The notes under the pieces are model-generated. The model did not search any database, was not told the origin of the DNA, and saw only the letters and a program-made list of their open reading frames with translations. From Streptacidiphilus fuscans (GTDB lineage: Bacteria; Actinomycetota; Actinomycetes; Streptomycetales; Streptomycetaceae), in contig NZ_JADPRT010000013.1 of assembly GCF_015690355.1 (NCBI RefSeq), forward strand, positions 1 through 64,000: a stretch of 64,000 bases of DNA, written 5' to 3'. The position numbers and the translations under genes are program-made. This document shows positions 52,626 through 60,186 of this stretch, one piece after another; position 1 is the stretch's first letter; the number at the start of each line of letters is the position of its first letter.

Positions 52626-52988
52626 CGTCTGCGGATCCTCTCATGGAGAATGTCGTGTCGTGTACACATCATTGGGGTGTACACGTGACTGCCCGTAGCG
52701 CGTGGATCAGGGGAAACAGGGCTGCCACCACCTGTGGTGGTGTTGTGCATGCACAGCGAAGCAGGGGCCTGACATCACGTCAACATGCACAGAACATGCA
52801 CTTGTTGGGCGCAAGATCGGCGGATCTTACTGTCGGGTAGATTTGCCCTGGTCATGACGGGTCGGGGCGCGTAGCCGAACGTGATCGAACCATCACCCTC
52901 AGAGCAACCTCAGAGGCTCGGGTCGGGGGGCGCGCGGCGGGACGGGCGCGCCCGGACGACCACTCCGCGCGCCTGGGAGACTGAACCG
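52626..52988. other. Divergent intergenic region, secreted protein / Pth2-type hydrolase
   Basis: No gene is supported. It contains two exact copies of the palindrome GTGTACAC (52660-52667 and 52677-52684, 17 bp apart) near the secreted-protein start, a dyad ACCACCTGTGGTGGT around 52730, repeated GCATGCACAG-like strings at 52748-52800, and TTACTGTCGGGTAG (52827-52840). This is unusually rich in regulatory-looking symmetry for 363 bp. Confidence 0.55.
52660..52684. promoter_or_regulatory. Paired GTGTACAC palindromes upstream of the secreted protein
   Basis: Two 8-bp palindromes 17 bp apart lie about 35-60 bp upstream of the minus-strand start at 52625, where the promoter is expected. Spacing near 1.6 helical turns would allow two dimers to bind side by side. 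Confidence 0.45.
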
Positions 52989-53786
52989 GTGACGACCAAC
53001 GCTGAGCACTCCCCCACCACGCCCGCGCCCGACGGCCCGCCGGCCGACCCCTCGGTCAACCTGTCGGTCACCCCGTCGGCCAACCCCTTCGCCGACCAGG
53101 CCGACCTGCGGGACAGCGCGCCGCAGTACGTGCTCCCCCTCGTCGTCCGCATCGAACGCGCCGAGCCGCCCGGTCACACCGACGCCCTGGAGACCGCGGC
53201 CCGCGCCGTGCTCGCCTTCCTCAGCGACGAGCGGGTCACCGAGCCGGACGGCGAGTGGGCGGAGGCCGTCGCGGCCTGGGAGGACGCCCGGATCCGCAAG
53301 GTGGTCCGCCGCGCGCGCGGCGGCGAGTGGCGCCGCGCGGCGGAACTGCCCGGCCTCACGACGACCGGCAAGGCCGCGGAGGTCCGCGTCTTCCCACCGA
53401 TCCCGTTGGACGGCTGGCCCAAGGAACTGGCCAAGCTCCAGGTCTCCGGCACCGAGCTGGCCGACGAGACACCCCCTGCCCCGGCCGCGCCCGGCACGCC
53501 AGTGCTGTGGCTCAACCCCGACCTGGCCATGTCCACCGGCAAGGCGATGGCCCAGGTCGGCCACGCCGCGCAGCTCACGTGGTGGGCGCTCTCGCCTGCG
53601 GCGCGCGCGGAGTGGCACGCCGAGGGGTTCCCGCTGGCCGTCCGCGCGGCGGCGCCGGGCGCCTGGGCGGAACTGACCGCTGCGGACGCGGGGTTGCCGC
53701 TGGTCCGCGACGCCGGCTTCACGGAGATCGCCCCGGGGTCCAGCACGGTCGTGGCCGACCACCCTGCCCTTCGGCAGACGAGTTAG
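52989..53786 (+). CDS. Peptidyl-tRNA hydrolase, Pth2-like
   Basis: This 265-residue protein has a C-terminal PTH2-like segment: LNPDLAMSTGKAMAQVGHAA and VRDAGFTEIAPGSSTVVADH, corresponding to the Lys/Gln/His-containing helix and the last strands of archaeal/eukaryal Pth2. The N-terminal 45 residues are Pro/Ser/Thr-rich, and the middle (LPLVVRIERAEPPGHTDALE) is specific to actinobacterial members. It should cleave peptidyl-tRNA, but activity of this subfamily is inferred. GTG at 52989 has GGGAG upstream. Repeat copy E begins at its stop codon. Confidence 0.72.
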   Translation: MTTNAEHSPTTPAPDGPPADPSVNLSVTPSANPFADQADLRDSAPQYVLPLVVRIERAEPPGHTDALETAARAVLAFLSDERVTEPDGEWAEAVAAWEDARIRKVVRRARGGEWRRAAELPGLTTTGKAAEVRVFPPIPLDGWPKELAKLQVSGTELADETPPAPAAPGTPVLWLNPDLAMSTGKAMAQVGHAAQLTWWALSPAARAEWHAEGFPLAVRAAAPGAWAELTAADAGLPLVRDAGFTEIAPGSSTVVADHPALRQTS

Positions 53787-53998
53787 TTGCAACCACGGGG
53801 GCGCGGGGCTGTGCTGATGTGCGGCTCCGCCCCGTGGGCGCGACGAGCCGGGCTTTTCGCTCCCGCAGGTAGTTGCACCACCCCAGGGGCGCGGGGAACT
53901 GCGCGATCAACCACCCTGTGCGGATGGCCCTGCGCGTTGAGGAGCATCCGCACGCGGGTGGCTTGTCGCGCAGTTCCCCGCGCCCCCAGATAGTGCAA
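53786..53998. repeat. Dispersed intergenic repeat, copy E (M1 plus M2 with inverted core)
   Basis: It begins within the TAG stop of the upstream gene (TAGTTGCAACCACGGGGGCG), has M1 (CTGATGTGCGGCTCCGCCCC), the junction CGCTCCCGCAGGTAGTTGCA, and M2 arms GGGGCGCGGGGAACTGCGCG and CGCGCAGTTCCCCGCGCCCC. The core between the arms is TGCGGATGGCCCTGCGCGTT, the reverse complement of the core in copies A-C. It ends with GTGCAAC between convergent genes. Confidence 0.8.
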
Positions 53999-54034
53999 CT
54001 TCCCAACGCCTCAACAACTCACCGTCGGCAACGC

Positions 54035-54439
54035 CTACCGCGGCTCGCCCGCGTACGTGCCGAAGGACCAGCGGTTGCCCTCCGGGTCGCGGGCAGCGAA
54101 GTCGCGGGAGCCGTAGTCGGTGACGTGGAGGTCGGAGGTGATCTCCGCGCCCGCCGCCTTGGCGCGGGCGTGGACCGCGTCCGGGTCGGCGGTGACGACG
54201 TACGCGCCGAAGCTGCCGGGCCGGAGCGGCCACGCGTCGCCCTTCTGGTCCGGGCGGACCGAGCCGAGCATGATGCCGCCGCCCTCCGGCCAGGACAGTT
54301 GGGCGTGTTGGACGTCGTCGCCCTCGCCGTAGACGACGGTCTCCTCGAAGCCGAACGCGTCGACCAGGAACCGGATCAGCGCGCGGGCGTCCTTCGCGCG
54401 CAGGGTCGGCCAGACCTGCGGTGCGGGATCGGTGGTCAT
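54035..54439 (-). CDS. VOC-family (glyoxalase/bleomycin-resistance fold) protein
   Basis: This 134-residue protein has two beta-alpha-beta-beta-beta units: VWPTLRAKDARALIRFLVDA and GAYVVTADPDAVHARAKAAG, then DFAARDPEGNRWSFGTYAGE. Family members bind metal and small molecules; the function is unknown. The ATG at 54439 has GGGAGG about 10 nt upstream. It follows the AraC regulator by 68 bp on the same strand, a common pairing. Confidence 0.85.
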   Translation of the reverse strand: MTTDPAPQVWPTLRAKDARALIRFLVDAFGFEETVVYGEGDDVQHAQLSWPEGGGIMLGSVRPDQKGDAWPLRPGSFGAYVVTADPDAVHARAKAAGAEITSDLHVTDYGSRDFAARDPEGNRWSFGTYAGEPR

Positions 54440-54507
54440 GACGGTTGCGCCTCCCTGTGTGTCCTGCATGTCCGTTTCCTGCTTGTCCGGTGCTGCTGCT
54501 CCCAGCA

Positions 54508-55410
54508 TCAACTCGCCGGGTGGTGGCCGGATTGGATGTTTCGGAACTCCTCCGCGAGCCAGGCGCTCGGCGAGCAGCCCGCCAGCGCCGCGAACTCGCG
54601 GTCCAGGTGGGACTGGTCCGCGTAGCCGCAGTCCGCGGCCAGACCGGCGAGGTCGGGGCGGTCCGGGCGGGCGGCCAGGGCGCGTCGGGCCAGGTCGAAG
54701 CGGACGACGCGGGCCGCGGCCTTCGGGCTGAGGCCGAACTCCGCGACGAACCGGCTCTGCAGGTGGCGTGCGCTCCAACCCACCTCCGCCGCAAGCGAGT
54801 CGACGCGGACGCGCCCGCCCGTGGCGACCAGCAGCCGCCAGGCGCGCACCGCCTCCGGCGGCGGTACGGACGCGATCCGGCCGGAGTCGGCATCCCCGCG
54901 CAGCAGCCGGCCCACCAGCCACGCGTCCACGACCGCGAACCGCTCCGGCCATCCCGCGGCCGCGCGCAGCCGCTCGTGGACCTCGCGGGCGTCCGCACCG
55001 AGGACGTCGTCCGCGTGGACGTCGATCCCGGCCAGCGCGCCGCCCGGCAGCCCCAGCAGGGACCGCGCGCCCAGCGGGCTGAGGGCGATCTGCACGCCCG
55101 ACTGGCGTCCCGGCACGGCGATCAGCGCGGGTGCGGTGTGCAGGCCGCCGAGCAACGTCAGGTAGTCCCCGGGCGCGGCGGCCGGATCCGGGTGGGCGGC
55201 GACGCTGAGCGGGTCGTCCAGGGTGAGGATCAGCGTCAGCCAGGGCGACGGCAGGCCGCGGTGACGGGCGACCGGGAGGCCGCTCTGGCGGTAGCCGGAG
55301 TACCAGCCGACCAGCCCGCGCAGCGCGGGCGCAGGCACGCCCCGGACGGCCTCGTCCACGGGCTCGTCCGCGCGGGCCTCGGTGCCGATGTCCACCACGC
55401 CGGTGACCAC
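54508..55410 (-). CDS. AraC-family transcriptional regulator
   Basis: This 300-residue regulator has a C-terminal AraC DNA-binding domain: VRVDSLAAEVGWSARHLQSR, FGLSPKAAARVVRFDLARRA and LAADCGYADQSHLDREFAAL. The N-terminal 190 residues are the effector part (GLVGWYSGYRQSGLPVARHR, ALSPLGARSLLGLPGGAL). GTG 55410 is chosen; the longer frame would run back to near the divergent oxidase promoter. It probably controls the VOC gene downstream or the divergent oxidase. Confidence 0.85.
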   Translation of the reverse strand: MVTGVVDIGTEARADEPVDEAVRGVPAPALRGLVGWYSGYRQSGLPVARHRGLPSPWLTLILTLDDPLSVAAHPDPAAAPGDYLTLLGGLHTAPALIAVPGRQSGVQIALSPLGARSLLGLPGGALAGIDVHADDVLGADAREVHERLRAAAGWPERFAVVDAWLVGRLLRGDADSGRIASVPPPEAVRAWRLLVATGGRVRVDSLAAEVGWSARHLQSRFVAEFGLSPKAAARVVRFDLARRALAARPDRPDLAGLAADCGYADQSHLDREFAALAGCSPSAWLAEEFRNIQSGHHPAS

Positions 55411-55514
55411 GTCACCATTCTCCCCTCCGGCCGCCAGTCCGGCGTGCTTGCCAGTGATCACCCGAGGCGGGAGGCTGGCGGGCGACATCCGCTGCCAGGG
55501 AGGCGATCGGCTCG

Positions 55515-56687
55515 ATGAGTGCGCAGTTCGGCGACTACCAGAACGAGATCTACTTCAACGGACTCTTCGGCCGCCTGCCCGAGCTGCCGCTGGCCCACGC
55601 CGAGCTGGCCCGCCGCGCCGAGGCCGCGCTGCCGCCGGGCGTCTGGTCCTACGTCGCGGGCGGCGCGGGCGACGAGCGGACGCAGGACGCGAACGTCACT
55701 GCGTTCGACGGCTGGGGCCTGGTGCCCCGGATGCTGATCGGGGCCACGCAGCGCGACCTCAGCGTGGAGCTGTGCGGGCTGACGCTGCCGACCCCGCTGT
55801 TCATGGCCCCGGTCGGGGTGATCGGGCTCTGCGCGCAGGACGGTCACGGCGATCTGGCGACGGCACGGGCCGCCGCGCGCCTGGGTGTGCCGATGGTCGC
55901 CTCGACGCTGTCGGTGGACCCGATGGAGGAGGTCGCCAAGGAGTTCGGCGGGACGCCCGGCCTGTTCCAGCTCTACACGCCGACGGACCGCGAGCTGGCC
56001 GCCAGCCTGGTGCGGCGGGCCGAGGCGGCGGGCTTCGCCGGGATCGTGGTCACGCTGGACACCTGGGTCACCGGCTGGCGTCCGCGCGACCTGTCGACCG
56101 GCAACTTCCCGCAGCTGCGCGGGCACTGCCTGGCCAACTACTTCAGCGACCCGGTCTTCCGCTCCCGGCTGGAGAAGACTCCGGAGGAGGACCCCGCATC
56201 GGCGGTGCTGGCCTGGACGCAGATCTTCGGCAACCCGCTGACCTGGGACGATCTCGCCTGGCTGCGCTCACTGACCCGGCTGCCGCTGATCCTGAAGGGC
56301 ATCTGCCACCCGGACGACGCCCGCCGGGCCAAGGACGCGGGGGTGGACGCGCTCTACTGCTCCAACCACGGCGGACGCCAGGCCAACGGCGGTCTGCCCG
56401 CGCTGGACGCGCTGCCGGGCGTGGTCGAGGCGGCGGACGGCCTGCCGGTGCTCTTCGACTCCGGCGTCCGGTCGGGCGCGGACGTCATCAAGGCGCTGGC
56501 GCTGGGCGCGACGGCGGTCGGCATCGGCCGCCCCTACGCCTACGGGCTGGCCCTCGGCGGCACGGACGGCATCGTGCACGTGCTGCGGACGCTGCTGGCC
56601 GAGGCGGACCTGATCATGGCCGTCGACGGCTACCCCGCCCTGGCCGACCTCCGCGCCGAGGGCGCGCTGCGGCGCGTCGCGCGGTAG
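55515..56687 (+). CDS. FMN-dependent alpha-hydroxy-acid oxidising protein (lactate 2-monooxygenase-like)
   Basis: This 390-residue TIM-barrel flavoprotein has the catalytic His and Arg in [11 protein letters not shown] and FMN phosphate binding in [20 protein letters not shown], followed by [14 protein letters not shown]. Segments [20 protein letters not shown] and [16 protein letters not shown] resemble lactate 2-monooxygenase more than glycolate oxidase. The substrate is not certain. The ATG at 55515 has GGGAGG 11 nt upstream. Divergent from the AraC gene; five 17-bp tandem repeats follow the stop. Confidence 0.88.
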   Translation: MSAQFGDYQNEIYFNGLFGRLPELPLAHAELARRAEAALPPGVWSYVAGGAGDERTQDANVTAFDGWGLVPRMLIGATQRDLSVELCGLTLPTPLFMAPVGVIGLCAQDGHGDLATARAAARLGVPMVASTLSVDPMEEVAKEFGGTPGLFQLYTPTDRELAASLVRRAEAAGFAGIVVTLDTWVTGWRPRDLSTGNFPQLRGHCLANYFSDPVFRSRLEKTPEEDPASAVLAWTQIFGNPLTWDDLAWLRSLTRLPLILKGICHPDDARRAKDAGVDALYCSNHGGRQANGGLPALDALPGVVEAADGLPVLFDSGVRSGADVIKALALGATAVGIGRPYAYGLALGGTDGIVHVLRTLLAEADLIMAVDGYPALADLRAEGALRRVAR

Positions 56688-56705
56688 CGCCCGGCCGGGG
56701 GGCGG

Positions 56706-56790
56706 TCAGAACCGGCCGGTGGTCAGAACCAGGCACCGCTCAGAACCAGCCGCCGCTCAGAACCAGCCGCCGCTCAGAACCAGGCGTAGC
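56706..56790 (-). repeat. Five-copy 17-bp tandem repeat carrying stop codons
   Basis: TCAGAACC recurs at 56706, 56723, 56740, 56757 and 56774, exactly 17 bp apart; the last three units are nearly identical (TCAGAACCAGCCGCCGC type). On the minus strand each unit contains TGG/CGG-TTC-TGA. The unit at 56774 supplies the real stop codon of the DUF1254 gene (…AWF-stop). Because 17 is not a multiple of 3, consecutive units place TGA in all three frames. Confidence 0.8.
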
Positions 56791-57670
56791 TCGGCAGGGT
56801 GTGCAGACCGACGGACGCGCCGACCGCGCGGGCCAGCGGGTTCTCGGCGAGCTCGGCGCGGGTGCCGAAGAGGAGCGAGTCCGGGCCGCGCGCGGACTTG
56901 GCGGCGGCCAGACGCTGGTGCGCGTCGGCGATCCCGTGTTCGAAGGCCTGCTCCGCGCCGGCCGTGAGGTCGCCCGGCTCGAACTCACCCTCGGTGCCGA
57001 CGCCGAGGGCCGCCAGCCGCTCCCGCAGCACCGCCTCCAGCGGCAGCACCGGGCAGAAGCCGAGCAGGAAGTCGAGGACGGCGAAGAACTCGACGGTGTC
57101 CATCGCCTCCTCCCGCCAGATCGGCCAGGCCGGTTCCGGCGCGGGCTCGGGCGTGCCGCGGCCCAGGTAGTCGCTGAGCGGCCGGATCCGGAAGCCGCGC
57201 CGGAAGGCGGTGTAGACCGCCTCCGCGCCGTCCTCGCCCCCGACGGGCTGGGTGCGGCCGGTCAGGCCGACGAGCGTGGTGTCCGCGCGCAGGACGCCGG
57301 TCACGCCGTCCGGGACACGGCCCTGCCAGCCTGGGCCGGTGATCAGGTGGTGCCCGCCCTCACCGCCGGTGCTGCCCGAGCCGACGAAGCCGACGTAGCT
57401 GGTGTCGAGGTCGTGCACGGCCACGACGTAGCCGCGCTCGGTGGCCGGGACGGTCAGCACCCACGGCTCCGCCCGCAGGTCCAGCCACGCCCAGGCGGAC
57501 GGCGGCCCGTCGGGGCCGCTGGGCGCGGTCTCGTGGTGGAACACACCGAAGCCCACCCCGCCCTCGACGGCCTGGCGGTAGAGCACGTGGTAGTTCTCCA
57601 GCAGGGCGTAGCCCCAGATCCACCCCTCGGCGGCGGTACGGCGGATCTCCTCGACGGGCGGGAATGCCAT
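56774..57670 (-). CDS. DUF1254-domain protein without a DUF1214 partner domain
   Basis: This 298-residue protein resembles the DUF1254 half of the DUF1254/DUF1214 family: AAEGWIWGYALLENYHVLYR, HHETAPSGPDGPPSAWAWLD, LTVPATERGYVVAVHDLDTS and GPGWQGRVPDGVTGVLRADT. Function is unknown. Usual relatives are longer and end with DUF1214; here the protein stops soon after a helical segment, at the tandem repeat, so the C-terminal domain is absent or lost. ATG 57670 has AGAGGG 5 nt upstream. Confidence 0.75.
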   Translation of the reverse strand: MAFPPVEEIRRTAAEGWIWGYALLENYHVLYRQAVEGGVGFGVFHHETAPSGPDGPPSAWAWLDLRAEPWVLTVPATERGYVVAVHDLDTSYVGFVGSGSTGGEGGHHLITGPGWQGRVPDGVTGVLRADTTLVGLTGRTQPVGGEDGAEAVYTAFRRGFRIRPLSDYLGRGTPEPAPEPAWPIWREEAMDTVEFFAVLDFLLGFCPVLPLEAVLRERLAALGVGTEGEFEPGDLTAGAEQAFEHGIADAHQRLAAAKSARGPDSLLFGTRAELAENPLARAVGASVGLHTLPSYAWF

Positions 57671-58002
57671 GGACGCCCTCTTCTCCTCCCGAGCCGACCC
57701 CGTCCCGAGCCGGTCCTCTCCCGAGCGTGGTGGAGCAGAGCCCCTTGCGCCACCCGGACGCGCCGCAAGGGTGGCCCGCGCGCTCCCTGCCCGCGCGGAC
57801 GGCCCACCGCACGCCCCTACCCCATCGACTGCCGCTCCGTCAGGCAAGAGCTATGTCAGGGAAAGGGCAGGAAAGCGAGCCCGCTGAGCTTGGACCGCCC
57901 GGCGTCCGCCCCACGGGTGGGACAGCCGTGAAGGATGCGGTGACGGGACAGACGTCCCCCGAGGAGCGTCGGGAACCGCCGCATCCCACGCCCCGGAGGG
58001 GT
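57671..58002. other. Intergenic region upstream of the DUF1254 gene, behind fahA
   Basis: No gene is supported in this 332-bp gap. It includes GATGCGG (57934-57940) and CCGCATC (57979-57985), able to form a long-loop hairpin behind the fahA stop. Promoter elements for the DUF1254 gene are not obvious. Confidence 0.45.
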
Positions 58003-59238
58003 TCAGCCCCGGGCGGGCAGGACGCGGCCGGAGACCTCGCCGAAGCCGATGACGGAGCCGTCCGGGCCCGGGGCGGTCGCGGTGATGGTGACCTCGTCGC
58101 CGTCCTCCAGGAAGGAGCGGGTGGTGCCGTCCGGGAGGGCGACGGGGCGTTCGCCGTTCCAGGTGAGCTCGATCAGCGCGCCCTCGGTGCCACGGTCCGG
58201 ACCGCTGACCGTGCCGGAGGCGAAAAGGTCGCCGGGGCGGACCGACGCGCCGTTGACCGTCATGTGGGTGAGCTGCTGCGCCGCCGTCCAGTACATCGCC
58301 GCGAACGGCGGGCGGGAGACCACGGTGCCGTTGAGGCGGACCTCCAGGGAGAGGTCGAGGCCCCAGGGCTCCTTGGCGTCGCGGTCGTCCAGGTACGGCA
58401 GGGGTTCGACGTCACGCGCGGGCGGGGCGACGCGGGCCTGCCGCAGGGCCTCCAGCGGGACCACCCAGGGCGAGACGGAGGTGGCGAAGGACTTGCCGAG
58501 GAACGGGCCGAGCGGCACGTACTCCCATGCCTGGATGTCGCGCGCGGACCAGTCGTTGACCAGGCAGACACCGAAGACGTGGTCGGCGAAGCCGTCGAGC
58601 GGCACCGAGTCGCCCAGCTCGGTCGGCGCGCCGACGACGAAGCCGACCTCGGCCTCGATGTCGAGACGGCGGCTCGGGCCGAAGTTCGGGACCGCGTCCG
58701 CGGGGGCCTTGCGCTGCCCCTGCGGGCGGACGACGGGCGTGCCGGAGACCACGACCGTGCCGGAGCGGCCGTGGTAACCGATCGGCAGGTGCTTCCAGTT
58801 GGGCGTCAGCGGCTCGCTGCCGGGGCGGAACAGGCGGCCCAGGTTGGCGGCGTGGTGCTCGGAGGCGTAGAAGTCGACGTAGTCGCCGACCTGGAACGGC
58901 AGGTGCAGCGACACGTCCTGACGTGGAGTCAACTCAGGCTCGACGGCGGACCGGAAGGCCGGGTCGGTCAGCCACTCGGTCAGCAGCGCGCGCACCTGCG
59001 TCCAGACCGGACGCCCGGCGCCCAGCAGCGGGTTGAGTGTGGTGGCGTCGAGCAGGTCGGTGAGCTCAGGGTCGACGCCGACAGTGTTGGCCACCGCCGC
59101 CACGTTCAGGACCTGCTCGCCGACGGCGACGCCGATCCGCGGGCGTGGGTCGTCCGGGGTGGTGAAGACGCCGTAGGGGAGGTTGTGGATCCCGAACAGC
59201 GAGTCGGCGGGCAGGTCCAGCCAGGAGGCGGTGGTCAC
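58003..59238 (-). CDS. fahA: Fumarylacetoacetase
   Basis: This 411-residue enzyme hydrolyses fumarylacetoacetate to fumarate and acetoacetate, the last step of tyrosine/homogentisate breakdown. Metal and catalytic motifs are visible: DFYASEHHAANLGRLFRPGS, IGYHGRSGTVVVSGTPVVRP (catalytic His in the region), RLDIEAEVGFVVG (Glu ligands) and FGVCLVNDWSARDIQAWEYV (Asp ligand). GTG at 59238 has GGAG 6 nt upstream and gives the standard length. It is third in the hmgA operon, 87 bp after the unknown gene. Confidence 0.94.
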   Translation of the reverse strand: MTTASWLDLPADSLFGIHNLPYGVFTTPDDPRPRIGVAVGEQVLNVAAVANTVGVDPELTDLLDATTLNPLLGAGRPVWTQVRALLTEWLTDPAFRSAVEPELTPRQDVSLHLPFQVGDYVDFYASEHHAANLGRLFRPGSEPLTPNWKHLPIGYHGRSGTVVVSGTPVVRPQGQRKAPADAVPNFGPSRRLDIEAEVGFVVGAPTELGDSVPLDGFADHVFGVCLVNDWSARDIQAWEYVPLGPFLGKSFATSVSPWVVPLEALRQARVAPPARDVEPLPYLDDRDAKEPWGLDLSLEVRLNGTVVSRPPFAAMYWTAAQQLTHMTVNGASVRPGDLFASGTVSGPDRGTEGALIELTWNGERPVALPDGTTRSFLEDGDEVTITATAPGPDGSVIGFGEVSGRVLPARG

Positions 59239-59325
59239 GCGGTGCTCCACGAGGTGGTCGACAGCGGTCGTCGGACGGTGGCGAGTGTCGGGCACCCAGG
59301 GTGCCCGACGGTGGGTGGACGGGCG

Positions 59326-60186
59326 TCAGACGGTGGGCAGCAGCCCGAGGGCGGAGAGGTCCTCCAGCGGTTCCAGCACGCTGCACGTGCCGTAGGCGGT
59401 GAACGCACCACGTGCGGCCATGGACTGAGTGAGCGTCAGATCCGCAGCCACGGACGCGAGTCCGTCCGCGCCGTGGTCGCCCAGCACCTGCGACACCGCC
59501 TCGACGTCCGCGCCCTGCACCGCGAAGTGCGCGGCCAGCAGGATGTTGAGGAAGCCGTGGTGGGTGAAGCCCGTCGCCGGGTCGGTGTGCCGGACGGCAT
59601 GGTGCAGCCCGGCCGTGCACTTGAACGCGACCTCGCGCGCCGCGCAGCCGGTGACAAACGCCGCCAGCTCCTCGACGCTCGGGAAGGCGGCCGAATCCAG
59701 GCCGCCGGTGCGGTACTTGGCCCGGTACGGCGACGCGGCGACGACGTCCAGGGTGAGTTCGAGACCCGGACCGCGCCGCAGCTCCACCGCGCCCGTGACG
59801 TGCTGACCGGGCAACTCCCGGTCCAGCGCGGCGCAGCCGCGTGCGGCGGACTCGGCCGGGGAGCCCTCCGCGTCGGGGCCGAGCTCCACGCCGAGCAGGC
59901 GCAGCGCGGGCCACTTCGCCAACTCCGCCATGGCGGCGGGCAACGCGGCCGGTCCGGCGCGGACGACCAGCACGACGTCCAGGGGCTCCTCCCCCGCCGC
60001 CGCGCCGACCTCGGCGATCCTGTCCGCGCCGAGCAGGAACGGCCCGACCAGCGGCGCGTACCAGGCCTTGCGGTGGGCGTGGTGCGCCGGGACCGCCTCC
60101 TTGACCGGGGCGTCGCCGGGAGGGAAGAGCGCGGCGTCGTCACAGAGGCCGGTGAAGAGCGGCGGGATCGCGTGTGCGGGCCTCAC
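59326..60186 (-). CDS. Conserved protein of unknown function in the homogentisate operon
   Basis: This 286-residue protein has no domain I can name. Conserved-looking segments are FTGLCDDAALFPPGDAPVKE, HHAHRKAWYAPLVGPFL, VAFKCTAGLHHAVRHTDPAT followed by GFTHHGFLNILLAA, with Cys and several His. Its alternation of strands and helices suggests an alpha/beta barrel. It starts at GTG 60186 in a GTGA overlap with hmgA, so it is translationally coupled to homogentisate dioxygenase. A role in the pathway, possibly as isomerase or in substrate handling, is inferred from position only. Confidence 0.8.
   Translation of the reverse strand: MRPAHAIPPLFTGLCDDAALFPPGDAPVKEAVPAHHAHRKAWYAPLVGPFLLGADRIAEVGAAAGEEPLDVVLVVRAGPAALPAAMAELAKWPALRLLGVELGPDAEGSPAESAARGCAALDRELPGQHVTGAVELRRGPGLELTLDVVAASPYRAKYRTGGLDSAAFPSVEELAAFVTGCAAREVAFKCTAGLHHAVRHTDPATGFTHHGFLNILLAAHFAVQGADVEAVSQVLGDHGADGLASVAADLTLTQSMAARGAFTAYGTCSVLEPLEDLSALGLLPTV

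Noticed and set aside
56706-56790. 17-bp array as a possible CRISPR or origin iteron set
   Set aside because: No spacers, no A/T-rich DNA, no dnaA, rep or cas genes nearby, and it coincides with a gene's stop codon.
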